22,874 nt of DNA, taken from contig CATXJW010000031.1 of the NCBI GenBank assembly GCA_958370325.1, positions 1 to 22,874 on the forward strand, read 5' to 3'. A program made the translations under genes and the position numbers. The DNA comes from an uncultured Collinsella sp. GTDB taxonomy: Bacteria > Actinomycetota > Coriobacteriia > Coriobacteriales > Coriobacteriaceae. Shown in pieces: positions 7,488 to 15,500 of this stretch. The first letter of the stretch is position 1. Each line of letters starts with the position of its first letter. The notes below the pieces were generated by a model. It made no database searches. It was not told where the DNA came from and was given only the letters and a program-made list of their open reading frames with translations.

Positions 7488-7542
7488 AAACCTGCCAAAA
7501 AGGGACAGGTTTATTTTGGCAAGTTTTATCTGGGGAAACGTT
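7488..7542 (+). repeat. Intergenic hairpin repeat (copy A2)
   Basis: Inverted copy of the element at 2613-2666, about 89% identical by eye. On the plus strand CCTGCCAAAA and TTTTGGCAAG flank the loop AGGGACAGGTTTA, followed by TTTTATCTGG and AAACGTT. It lies between the start of the 727-residue membrane protein gene and the end of lgt. No plus-strand gene feeds into it, so it is not simply a gene terminator. Confidence 0.7.
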
Positions 7543-7567
7543 ACGGTTCTGTCATCGTTGCCCAGCA

Positions 7568-7604
7568 AACCACCGCAAAGGCGCCTGTCCCCTTTGTGGT
7601 GGTT
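7568..7604 (-). terminator. Stop-overlapping hairpin (copy B), likely lgt terminator
   Basis: AACCACC-g-CAAAGG (7568-7581) pairs with CCTTTG-t-GGTGGTT (7591-7604): 13 pairs and one mismatch around a nine-base loop. The hairpin includes two bases of the lgt stop codon. The top strand reads CCTGTCCCCTTT, the same core as in copies A1 and A2. There is no strong T-run after it. Confidence 0.55.
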
Positions 7605-8424
7605 AGGCGTCGAGGTAGATGCGCTGGGGGCGATTGCGGTGTCGGGCAAAGATGACGAGCGCCAGGCCGGCGATCACGAGCGGAAGGCTCAGCAACTGAC
7701 CCATCGTGATGACGCCGCCCAGCAGATAGCCAAGCTGGGCGTCGGGCACGCGCACGAACTCGACGAGGAAGCGGACGACGCCGTATCCCATCACGAACAC
7801 GCCCATAAACGTACCCTGGGGCAGCAGCGGCTTTTTGCGGCTGAGCACCTGCAGAATGCAGAAGAGCACGATGCCCTCAAGAAATGCCTCGTAGAGTTGG
7901 GAGGGGTGACGCGGCATATCGCCCGCAGTCCCGCCAAAGACCACACCCCAGGGCAGATCGGTCGGCTTGCCCCACAGCTCACCGTTGACAAAGTTGGCAC
8001 AACGGCCCAGACACAAGGCCAGCGGCGCGCCGATGACGGCAAGGTCTGCCAGAGTCCATGCGTCGAGCTTATACATGCGGCACACGATGATGCCGCCGAT
8101 AATGCCGCCCACCAAACCGCCATGGAAGCTCATGCCGCCCTCGTTGGTGGCAAAGATCTCGAGCGGGTGTGCCCAGTAGTAGCCATCACCGTAAAAGACG
8201 ACGTAGAACAGGCGCGCACCGATAATGAGGCCAAAGACCACGCCGACCACGACACTCGTCAGGTCGTCAATCGTGATGTTAAAACCCCAGCGACGCTGCG
8301 TGCGGTACATGACGACCGCCGTGAGCAGGGCGCCGACCACATAGGCCAAGCCGTACCAGTAGATGGTGATGGGCCCCGCCGAAATCGCGACGGGATCAAG
8401 CATATGGTAGAAGTCGTTGAGCAT
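7603..8424 (-). CDS. lgt: Prolipoprotein diacylglyceryl transferase
   Basis: Transfers a diacylglyceryl group from phosphatidylglycerol to the lipobox cysteine of prolipoproteins, the first step of lipoprotein maturation, in the cytoplasmic membrane. The start is the ATG at 8424, preceded by AGGAGGG at five bases; the frame is open 20 codons further but lacks a site there. The 273-residue product has about seven membrane helices. Key motifs: SFHGGLVGG with His101, and the Lgt signature GRCANFVNGELWG with Arg141, Asn144, Asn147 and Glu149 (usually GRxGNFxNxE; here Ala replaces the second Gly). RHPSQLYEA (172-180) also matches the family. Length and helix pattern are normal. A hairpin follows at the stop codon; the upstream nifU-like gene is 109 bases away behind a weak terminator. 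Confidence 0.97.
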   Translation of the reverse strand: MLNDFYHMLDPVAISAGPITIYWYGLAYVVGALLTAVVMYRTQRRWGFNITIDDLTSVVVGVVFGLIIGARLFYVVFYGDGYYWAHPLEIFATNEGGMSFHGGLVGGIIGGIIVCRMYKLDAWTLADLAVIGAPLALCLGRCANFVNGELWGKPTDLPWGVVFGGTAGDMPRHPSQLYEAFLEGIVLFCILQVLSRKKPLLPQGTFMGVFVMGYGVVRFLVEFVRVPDAQLGYLLGGVITMGQLLSLPLVIAGLALVIFARHRNRPQRIYLDA

Positions 8425-8451
8425 GTCGACCCTCCTACTCCCTACATACAA

Positions 8452-8484
8452 ATGCGGCCGCGGGCCTTGCGCTCGCAGCCGCAT
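8452..8484 (-). terminator. Weak terminator between nifU-like gene and lgt
   Basis: ATGCGGC (8452-8458) pairs with GCCGCAT (8478-8484), extended inward by a G-T pair and three more pairs. The minus-strand tail is TTTGTATG, so termination is likely only partial and some read-through into lgt is possible. Confidence 0.5.
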
Positions 8485-8533
8485 ATTTGGGCGTAACGTC
8501 TATGCGGAGTATGCCGTCCGCAGCTTTCGCATC

Positions 8534-8812
8534 TTAGAACGGCGCGTACTCGTCGTACAGGTCGTCGGTCTCGCCGGAGGCATTGACCTGCTCGACACGG
8601 GTAACGCCGGGCACATGCTCCTTCAGGATGCGCTCAATACCCATGGACAGGGTCAGCGAGCTCATGGGGCAGCCGGCGCAAGCGCCCTGCAGCTCCAGTT
8701 TGACGACGCCCTCGTCGTCAACGCCCACATACTCCATATCGCCGCCGTCGGCCTGCAGGTTGGGGCGAATCTCTTCAAGAACCTTCTTAAGCAGCTCTTC
8801 GTTAACAGCCAC
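8534..8812 (-). CDS. NifU C-terminal domain Fe-S cluster scaffold/carrier protein
   Basis: 92 residues from a GTG at 8812 with AAGGAG five bases upstream. It is a stand-alone Nfu domain: EELLKKVLEEIRPNLQADGG at the start, then LELQGACAGCPMSSLTLSMG with the CxxC pair Cys45/Cys48 that holds a [4Fe-4S] cluster between two subunits, and IERILKEHVPGVTRVEQV. Nfu proteins carry clusters from the assembly scaffold to apo-enzymes in the cytoplasm. The length is that of the single-domain Gram-positive form, without the N-terminal A-type domain of E. coli NfuA. The last 12 residues (GETDDLYDEYAPF) are an acidic tail. No SUF genes are nearby. A 16-bp palindrome lies in the upstream region. Confidence 0.95.
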   Translation of the reverse strand: MAVNEELLKKVLEEIRPNLQADGGDMEYVGVDDEGVVKLELQGACAGCPMSSLTLSMGIERILKEHVPGVTRVEQVNASGETDDLYDEYAPF

Positions 8813-8834
8813 AGGGGCTCCTTTCTCACAATTA

Positions 8835-8850
8835 CGCGGGCGCGCCCGCG
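8835..8850. promoter_or_regulatory. Perfect 16-bp palindrome upstream of nifU-like gene
   Basis: CGCGGGCGCGCCCGCG is its own reverse complement and ends 23 bases before the GTG start of the Fe-S carrier gene. A TAACAT box (minus strand) lies just upstream, which would put the palindrome in the 5' leader or at the start of transcription. It could be an operator or an RNA hairpin; a GC-rich genome yields some of these by chance. Confidence 0.35.
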
Positions 8851-8922
8851 GACAGAAGCTATGTTACTACAGCCGTGTACCCGCTCACGAGCCGTCCATG
8901 CGCGCAGACGCGACTTTCACGA

Positions 8923-8940
8923 GTAGTCAATTTGGGACGG
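8923..8940 (-). repeat. 18-bp dispersed motif, copy 1
   Basis: The minus strand reads CCGTCCCAAATTGACTAC and matches 17 of 18 bases of the plus-strand motif at 10499-10516. The two copies lie in opposite orientation on either side of the dCMP deaminase and coaX genes. The similarity does not extend further. Confidence 0.5.
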
Positions 8941-8984
8941 GGCTCTTTTGGCTGCCTTTTGTTGCCAGCTGGCGTTGCCACGCG

Positions 8985-9509
8985 CTACTGCTGAGCCTGC
9001 CCCTCGGTGCCGATGTGAACATCGACGATAACCTGGCGGTAGCTAATGCCGCAGGAGTCGAGGATGCGGCGGCTGATGCGTCCGTCATCGGTGTCGGCGT
9101 ACTTGTTGTCCAGGTAGACAACCTCGCCCACGCCCACCTGCGCCAAAATCTTGGCGCAGTCGTGGCACGGGAACAGCGTGACGTAGACCGTGGAACCCTC
9201 AAGATCTTTGAGCGAGCCACGGTAGTTGAGCACGGCGTTTGCCTCGGCATGGACCACGTAGTTGTGCTTGTCCTGCAACGGGTCGTCGCTCGTGCCCCAC
9301 GGGAAAAAGTCGTCGTTGAGCGCCGAGGGCGTACCGTTGTAGCCCACCGAAAGGATGCGGTGGTTGGTGCTGGCGATGCACGCGCCCACCTGCGTGTTGG
9401 GGTCCTTACTGCGGCGCTGCGCGGCGATGGCCACGCTCATAAAGAACTCGTCCCAGCTAATGACGTCCAGGCGCTTGCCTGACGAAGTTTGATGAAGATC
9501 GTCCGACAT
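8985..9509 (-). CDS. dCMP deaminase (cytidine/deoxycytidylate deaminase family)
   Basis: 174 residues from an ATG at 9509 with GGAGGT seven bases upstream; the frame is open 12 codons further without a ribosome-binding site. Deaminates dCMP to dUMP, feeding thymidylate synthesis in the cytoplasm. The zinc site is complete: HAEANA (His87, catalytic Glu89) and PCHDCAK (Cys115, Cys118). Family features include WDEFFMSVAIAAQRRSKDP near the start, VGYNGTP, and the extra metal-binding-type CIASTNHRI region seen in ComEB-like enzymes. A competence-type ComEB protein is the same family; nothing nearby suggests DNA uptake, so the nucleotide role is preferred. It lies 87 bases after coaX on the same strand and may be co-transcribed. 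Confidence 0.95.
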   Translation of the reverse strand: MSDDLHQTSSGKRLDVISWDEFFMSVAIAAQRRSKDPNTQVGACIASTNHRILSVGYNGTPSALNDDFFPWGTSDDPLQDKHNYVVHAEANAVLNYRGSLKDLEGSTVYVTLFPCHDCAKILAQVGVGEVVYLDNKYADTDDGRISRRILDSCGISYRQVIVDVHIGTEGQAQQ

Positions 9510-9559
9510 GGCAGACACCTCCGTAATCGCAATAATTTGACCCATTGTAGCAGGTGAAA

Positions 9560-9583
9560 GGTGGGGCTGTTTCCACTCCCACC
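9560..9583 (-). terminator. Possible weak hairpin between coaX and dCMP deaminase gene
   Basis: GGTGGG (9560-9565) and CCCACC (9578-9583) form a 6-bp stem; the minus strand then reads TTTCACC. Short stem and poor T-run, so at most an attenuating signal. Confidence 0.25.
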
Positions 9584-9596
9584 GATGTCCTCGGCT

Positions 9597-10448
9597 TTAT
9601 GCGCGACGAGGCTTTTGATTGATGCGGTAGAGCTCGGCGAGACCCCGCAGCGTCAGCGCGTCATCGACCGTCAGGCTATGGCCGACCAGCGCCGCAAGTG
9701 CCTCGGCATCGTCGCCGGTAATGACGATGGGTACATTGCCCTCCCCCGCGGCCTTGGTCGCGCGCATCTCGGCAAGCACCATGTCGAGCATGCCGTCGAT
9801 GCGTGCCACCTCGCCCAGAACCACGCCCGAACGCATGGCCTCGCGCGTGTTGCGGCCGATTACATGTGTGGGTGCCGAGGGCTCGACCTGCGGCAGGCGC
9901 GCCGCAGCAGCCGAAAGCGAGCGGGCGCCAAGCGCCAGACCCGGCGCGATGACGCCGCCGACAAAGGTTCCGCGCGCGTCGATGACCTCGATATTAGTCG
10001 TCGTGCCCAGGTCAATCACGATGCACGGCGATCCGTAGACGGCGCGGGCAGCCACGGCGTCGGCGATGCGGTCGGGGCCGATCTCGGCCGGATCGTCGTA
10101 GTGCACGGGCATGCCGGTCTTGAGGCCCGGCCCCACCGTGAGCACACGCCCCGTGCATGTACGGGAAAGCGCCGCCTTCCACGGGCGCTCGAGCGCGGGG
10201 ACCACACAGCTCAGTACAGCAGCCGCGGGCACAAGCGCACCCGGCATGCCCGCATCGGCCGCCAGTGCGGCCATGACCTGCGCGAGACGCATGCGCGCCT
10301 CGTCGGCTGTGATGCTCAACGGCGTGGTGATCTCGCACGTCGCGAGCGGGCATTCCTGTGCCGCGGCTGAATCCTCGGCAAACAGGCCAAAGCGAATGAA
10401 CGTGTTGCCCACGTCGACCGTCAATATATATGCGCACCCATTAAGCAT
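9597..10448 (-). CDS. coaX: Type III pantothenate kinase
   Basis: Phosphorylates pantothenate, the first step of CoA synthesis, in the cytoplasm; the type III enzyme is not feedback-inhibited by CoA. 283 residues from an ATG at 10448 with AAGGAG eight bases upstream. ASKHA-fold motifs are in order: LTVDVGNTFIRFG (phosphate-1 loop, Asp12), VVPALERPWKAAL, the family sequence GPDRIADAVAA, IDLGTTTNIEVID (the second Asp-containing motif) and GGVIAPGLALGARSLSAAAA. Length is slightly above the usual 255-265. In many actinobacteria coaX is near nadC or panC; here it diverges from an OPT transporter and precedes the dCMP deaminase gene. Confidence 0.96.
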   Translation of the reverse strand: MLNGCAYILTVDVGNTFIRFGLFAEDSAAAQECPLATCEITTPLSITADEARMRLAQVMAALAADAGMPGALVPAAAVLSCVVPALERPWKAALSRTCTGRVLTVGPGLKTGMPVHYDDPAEIGPDRIADAVAARAVYGSPCIVIDLGTTTNIEVIDARGTFVGGVIAPGLALGARSLSAAAARLPQVEPSAPTHVIGRNTREAMRSGVVLGEVARIDGMLDMVLAEMRATKAAGEGNVPIVITGDDAEALAALVGHSLTVDDALTLRGLAELYRINQKPRRA

Positions 10449-10498
10449 CGTCGGCGCTCCTTTCGTCTGCCCAGCAGTATATCGCCTACCTAAACCAG

Positions 10499-10516
10499 CC
10501 GTCCCAAAATGACTAC
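10499..10516 (+). repeat. 18-bp dispersed motif, copy 2
   Basis: CCGTCCCAAAATGACTAC on the plus strand, the counterpart of 8923-8940 with one mismatch. It lies in the gap between the divergent coaX and OPT genes, directly upstream of a TATACT box. Confidence 0.5.
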
Positions 10517-10524
10517 CTTGCGGT

Positions 10525-10530
10525 TATACT
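10525..10530 (+). promoter_or_regulatory. Possible -10 box for the OPT transporter gene
   Basis: TATACT, matching five of six consensus bases, without a recognisable -35 box at 17 bases. It would give a leader of about 100 bases, which is GC-rich with possible pairing of CGTATCCG (10587-10594) with CGGATatACG (10617-10626) next to the ribosome-binding site AAAGGAG. No known riboswitch was recognised. Confidence 0.35.
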
Positions 10531-10640
10531 GGTGCGCGGTCGTGCGCGAGCTCACGCGGCGGCCCTTGGTAACCCGACTTCCCGCGCCGTATCCGTAGCG
10601 GCGCTCCCGGGGGAAGCGGATATACGCAAAGGAGTTCTAT

Positions 10641-12344
10641 ATGAGCAATCCCTCGAACCGCGCTTCGATGCGCGGGCAACTCACGCTGCGCGGCGTCGTC
10701 ATCGGCGTCCTTGGCTGCGTGATCATCACGGCAAGCTCGGCCTACACCGCCCTCAAGATGGGCGCACTCCCCTGGCCGATCGTCTTCGCTGCCGTCATCT
10801 CGCTGTTCTTCCTTAAGCTCATGGGCAACGCCAGCCTCAACGAGGCCAACGTCACCCACACCATCATGTCCGCAGGCGCCATGGTCGCCGGCGGTCTGGC
10901 GTTTACCATCCCGGGCGCCTGGATGCTGGGCTATGCCGACCAGATCAGCTGGCTCGACATGTTTATCGTGGCACTCGCCGGCACCATCCTGGGCCTGCTG
11001 GCCACCGCGCTCATCCACCGTCACTTTATCGTGGACGCCGCGCTTGAGTTCCCCACCGGCAACGCCGCAGCTCAGACCTTGCGCGCCACCGAGGCCGGTG
11101 GCAAAACCGGCAAGCAGCTCTTTGGTTCCATGGCCATCGCCGGCATCTATAGCGTGCTGCGCGACGCTCTGGGCGTGGTGCCCAGCATGCTATGCACGCT
11201 CAACATCCCCGGCGTGACCTTTGGCATCTACAACTCGCCCATGCTGCTCTCCGTCGGCTTTCTCGTGGGCTTCGCCCCGGTCGCCTTCTGGTTTGCCGGC
11301 GCCCTGCTGGGCAACTTTGGCATCATCGTGGGCGGCACCGCTGCCGGTCTGTTCGATGTTGTGACCGCGCAGGGCATCGTCAAGTCCCTGGGTATGGGCC
11401 TCATGATGGGCTTTGGCGTCGCCGTCGTCCTCAAGGACATCCTGCCGCAGGTCGCCGGTATCGTCCGCGGCCTCGCCGCCGACAGCTCCACCGACACCGA
11501 CGAGCAGTCGCTCATCTCGGGCTCCCTTAAGCTCGACGCCGGTATCATCGGCCTGGGCGCTGCCGCCATCGCCGTGATCATCGCCATCGTGCTTGACCTT
11601 GGCCCCGTTCCGGCCGTCATCGTGACGCTGTTCACCTTTGTCACCACCATCATGAGCGCACAGAGCTGCGGCCAGACGGGCATCGACCCCATGGAGATCT
11701 TTGGCCTCATCGTTATGCTCATCGTGGCTGCCTTTGCACAGATCGCTCAGGTCAAGCTGTTCTTTATCGCCGGCATCGTAGCCGTGGCGTGCGGCCTTGC
11801 GGGCGACGTCATGAACGACTTTAAGGCCGGCGCCGTGCTGGGCACCAACCCGCGTGCGCAGTGGATCGGTCAAGCCATCGGCGGCATCGTGGGCGCCCTG
11901 GTCGCCGCCGCCGTCATGGTCGCGCTCGTCACCGCCTATGGCCCGGACGCCTTTGGCCCCGACAAGAGCTTTGTTGCCGCGCAGGCAAGCGTCGTCGCTA
12001 CCATGGTCTCGGGCATCCCGAGCGTGCCGTGGTTCGTTGGCGGCTTTATCGCCGGCATCGTCATGTACTGGCTCGGCATTCCGGCCATGATGATCGGCCT
12101 AGGCGTGTACCTGCCGTTCTATATGTCGCTCACGGCTTTCCTGGGCTCCTGCGTTAAGCTCGCCTACGACAAGTGGTCCGCCCACCGCGACGCCACCGCT
12201 GGTCTTTCTGACGAGGAGAGAGCTGCTAAGGACGCCGCCTTCCAGGAACAGGGTCTGGTTGTCGCCAGCGGCCTGCTCGGCGGCGAGTCCATCGTCGGCG
12301 TTATCCTGGCGTTTGTCTCCGTGGGCTTAAGCCTGCTGGGCTAA
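10641..12344 (+). CDS. OPT family oligopeptide transporter
   Basis: 567 residues from an ATG at 10641 with AAAGGAG upstream. Membrane-wide hydrophobic, about 14 helices. The N-terminus matches prokaryotic OPT proteins: LTLRGVVIGVLGCVIITASS, AYTALKMG, then an ASLNEANVTHTIMSAGAMVA helix and GLAFTIPGAW. EFPTGNAAAQTLRATEAGG matches the conserved FPxxxAxAExL-type loop. A polar cytoplasmic segment (about 275-297, SSTDTDEQSL) separates the halves, and an INPxxIG-type substitute (GIDPMEIFGL) follows. The family imports small peptides or metal-chelate compounds by proton symport; the substrate here cannot be told. No ABC peptide genes are adjacent. It has its own leader and a strong terminator, so it is probably a single-gene unit. 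Confidence 0.92.
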   Translation: MSNPSNRASMRGQLTLRGVVIGVLGCVIITASSAYTALKMGALPWPIVFAAVISLFFLKLMGNASLNEANVTHTIMSAGAMVAGGLAFTIPGAWMLGYADQISWLDMFIVALAGTILGLLATALIHRHFIVDAALEFPTGNAAAQTLRATEAGGKTGKQLFGSMAIAGIYSVLRDALGVVPSMLCTLNIPGVTFGIYNSPMLLSVGFLVGFAPVAFWFAGALLGNFGIIVGGTAAGLFDVVTAQGIVKSLGMGLMMGFGVAVVLKDILPQVAGIVRGLAADSSTDTDEQSLISGSLKLDAGIIGLGAAAIAVIIAIVLDLGPVPAVIVTLFTFVTTIMSAQSCGQTGIDPMEIFGLIVMLIVAAFAQIAQVKLFFIAGIVAVACGLAGDVMNDFKAGAVLGTNPRAQWIGQAIGGIVGALVAAAVMVALVTAYGPDAFGPDKSFVAAQASVVATMVSGIPSVPWFVGGFIAGIVMYWLGIPAMMIGLGVYLPFYMSLTAFLGSCVKLAYDKWSAHRDATAGLSDEERAAKDAAFQEQGLVVASGLLGGESIVGVILAFVSVGLSLLG

Positions 12345-12385
12345 GCTGAGCAGCTGCTCGACGGCAACCAAATTGCCTACGATTT

Positions 12386-12425
12386 GCCCGGTCGATAGCT
12401 TTCGCGGCTACCGACCGGGCTTTTT
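12386..12425 (+). terminator. Rho-independent terminator after OPT transporter
   Basis: GCCCGGTCGATAGC and GCTACCGACCGGGC form a 14-bp stem with one mismatch around a seven-base loop, followed by TTTTT. It lies 41 bases after the stop codon. Confidence 0.93.
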
Positions 12426-12441
12426 GATACCAACGCAAAGA

Positions 12442-12478
12442 AAGGCCGGCGCGCTGCGTTTAACAGCGCGCCGGCCTT
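12442..12478 (-). terminator. Strong terminator after the giant surface protein gene
   Basis: A perfect 15-bp stem (AAGGCCGGCGCGCTG and its complement) around a seven-base loop, with TTTCTTTGC following on the minus strand. It is placed between two convergent genes and is nearly symmetrical, so it may act in both directions. Confidence 0.88.
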
Positions 12479-12544
12479 ATCGTTTGGCTATCGAGACGGT
12501 CCCGCTATGAATTGAAGTTCATTGCAGAGCCGACGCCCGAATAA

Positions 12545-15500
12545 CTACATCTGCTTGCGACGACGATCACCCAGCGTCACGCCCGCGGCAACGAGCGTAA
12601 TGCCGCCGATGACGAAGACCTCACCTGCAAGCGCGGAGGTATCACCCGTCTGGGCAAGTGCACCGTCCGTGGCCTTCTTCTTGGCGACAGGAGCCTTTGC
12701 AGCAGCCTGCGCAACCTGAGGCTTGGCCTGCGGCTCAGCCTTGGGATGATACTTGTCGTACTCGGCCTGTGCGGCAGCCAGGGCATCCTTAGTATCGTTA
12801 AGCTCGGCAAGCGCGGCGGCATAGGCGTCGTTGGCATCGGACAGTTTGGCATCGGCATCGCTCAGAGCAGCCTTGAGACCAGCAGCGGCATCGACGGCGG
12901 CCTTATGGCGAGCGTAGGCAGCGTTAAGCTTGACCAGCTTATCGTTGCCCGTCGTGCCCGCGGCAAGAGAGGCCTTGTGGTCGACAGCCTCAAGATCGGC
13001 CTTGAGTGCCTCGTCGTTGGCAAGCTCGGCCTTGGCCTTGACGATATCGAGGTTCGCATCGACAACGGCTTCGTTGGCGGCCTCGAGCTGCTTCTGGGCA
13101 TCGGCGACACCGGCGACGGCAGCGTCATAGGCGGCCTTAGCGTCGTCGACCGCCTTCTGGGCGCCGGCGAAGCGCTCGAAGGCCTTGTTTGCGGTGGCAA
13201 GCTCGCCCTCGGCGGCCTTGACCTTCTCCTGTGCGTCGGACAGGGTCTGCGTCTTGGCGGCAACTGCCTGCTTGGCGCCCGAAAGAGCGGTCGCGGCGTG
13301 CACATCTGCGGCCTGAGCCTTGTCAACGCCAGCCTGGGCAGTGTCGTCGGCCTTCTTGGCATCGTTAAGCGTGCCCTGCTTGTTCGCAAGATCCGTCTTG
13401 GCGGCATCGCACTTGGCGGCAAGGTCCTTGACCGAAGCGGTAGCGTTGTCATACGCCTCGTTGGCCTGATCGGACTTTACCTTGGCGGCGTCGCGGGCGC
13501 TGCGAGCCTTCGCCTTGTGAGCAGCGGCCTCGGCTGCCTTCGTCTTGCTGTCAGCAAGCGTGGCGTTTGCCTTATCGAGAGCTGCCTGGGCAGTAGCGGC
13601 CTCGCCCTTGGCGGCGTCGAGCTTGGTCTGGGGCGTCTTGACGTCGACACCCTTGAGTTTGGCTTCGGCGGCGTCGTATGCCGTCTTCGCGGCGGCGGTG
13701 CTGGATTTAGCCTTCTCGTACTCGCCCTTGGCGGTGTTCATGTTCACATCGGCTGCGGTGAAAGCGTCCTGGGCGGCATCCTGCCCGTTTACAGCTGCGA
13801 AGTAAGCTTCCCTTGTAGTTCCAAAGTTCTTCTGCGCCTCGGCAAGCTTGCCCTGGAGCTCCTTGAGCTGCGCCTTCTGCGCCTGCGTGCCGCCTGCGTT
13901 GTAGGCGGAATCGATGTAGTCGTTGACGAGCTTCTTGAACTCGGAGACAGTGAAGTCCTTCTGCCCCGTGCTTCCACTATAGTCGAAAATGGTTACCTCG
14001 GAATCGGTGTTCTTACCGCTACCGGTTGCGATGCCGATAGCCTTCGCGCCGGCATCGATGATGTTGAGATAGTGTCCGCACTCATGGTAGATGCTGTTGT
14101 AGTGCTGGTAGATATAGTAGGAATCATATCGATGGCTTCCAAGTGCATCGCCATACTGCGCGACGTACTTATCGAATGCCTCCTTCTCCTGTGTGTAGAG
14201 GCCGGTGTAGGGCCAACCGAGGGTATCCTCGGTTTCGCCTCCGGTGTATGCTCCGCCGCCGCCTGCAAGGTTCTCACCTTGATCGAAATAGCAGTTCGAG
14301 TGTCCCCAGATGTTCGATGAATATGATGTATTAAGTGCGGCTGCCGCAGTCATGCGGAGGCTGACACTGAGTTCCGACTGACCGTTCGCCTTGCGGAGGT
14401 TGTTCTGGGTGTCGAGATACGTCAGGGCGTTGCGCATCTGCTCCAAGGAAAGCGGATTGGTGTCGCGAGACATATCCTGATCGACGTACTGGTCATACCA
14501 TTCGGCTTTGTCATCGGTACCGGTCAGCATCGATACGGCGTCCTGGGCGTTCTTCTTCTGCGTGGCGGTGAAATCGCTGCTGTTGCTGATGTAGGCCATA
14601 AAGCCGAGCATGCCCTTATTGATAACTTCCTGGTCAACGGTCATGTTGGACTTTAGGTCTGCAATCTGCTGCTCAAGAGCCTCAACCTGGGCATTAGCAG
14701 CGTCATAAGCCTTTTCCGCGGCGTTCGAAGCGGCGCAGGCCGCCTCCCACTCGCTGCGCTTCTGCTGACGGACCTCGACGAGTCGGTCGTACTCCGCCCT
14801 CTTGTCGGCTTCGGTCTGCTGGGCCTGCTCGTATGCCGTCTTCGCGGCGTCACGCTTACTGGCCGCGTCCTTGTACTCCTTGTTTGCCGCATCGTATGCA
14901 GACTGGGCAGATGCCACGGCAGCGTTGGCGGCGTTGGCCTTCTCCTGCGCGGCAGCGACGGCAGCCTGGGCGGCCTGCAGATTTGTCTGTGCGGTGGCGT
15001 CGGCATCCGTCGCGGCATTGAGCTCCGCCTGCGCGGTCTTGAGCTCACCAGCAGCAGCTTTCTTGGCGGTCTCAAGCGCACTCAGGTCAACACCCGTACC
15101 CGAGACGGCAGCATCGAGTGCAGCCTGCGCCTGGTCGAGCTTCTGCTGGGCGCTATCGCGCGCAGTGGTTGCGGCTGCGAGAGCAGCGGCAGTCTCCTGC
15201 TTCTTGGCTTGGGCGGAAGTCAGAGCGGCCTCAGTGTCCTTCTTTTCCTGCTGGGCGCTAGCCTCGGCGGCCTTGGCCTGGTCCAGATTGGCCTGTGCAG
15301 TAGCAACGGCCTTATTGGCGTCATCGAGCTTTGCCTGCGCGTCCTCGACGGCCTTCTTGGCAGCCTCGTACTCGTCCATACCCATGGCCTCGAGCTTGGC
15401 CTGGGCATCATCGAGGGCCTTCTTGGCCTCATCCTGCTTTGCCTTGGCGTCCTTGAGCGCCTGGGTCTTATCCTCGACACCCTTGTTGGCTTGATCGAGC

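Noticed and set aside
7234..8496. 420-codon plus-strand open frame
   Set aside because: Lies opposite lgt and the end of the 727-residue membrane protein gene; composition is typical of antisense frames in GC-rich DNA.
8985..9509. ComEB competence protein
   Set aside because: Same protein family, but no comEA or comEC is nearby; the dCMP deaminase role is more economical.
10531..10640. A known riboswitch (c-di-GMP, guanidine, TPP and others were considered)
   Set aside because: None of the conserved core sequences of these classes is present; only a general GC-rich leader can be claimed.
12746..14320. 524-codon plus-strand open frame rich in Leu, Gly and Val
   Set aside because: Antisense of the Ala-rich coiled coil; hydrophobicity is a by-product of complementing Ala/Lys codons.
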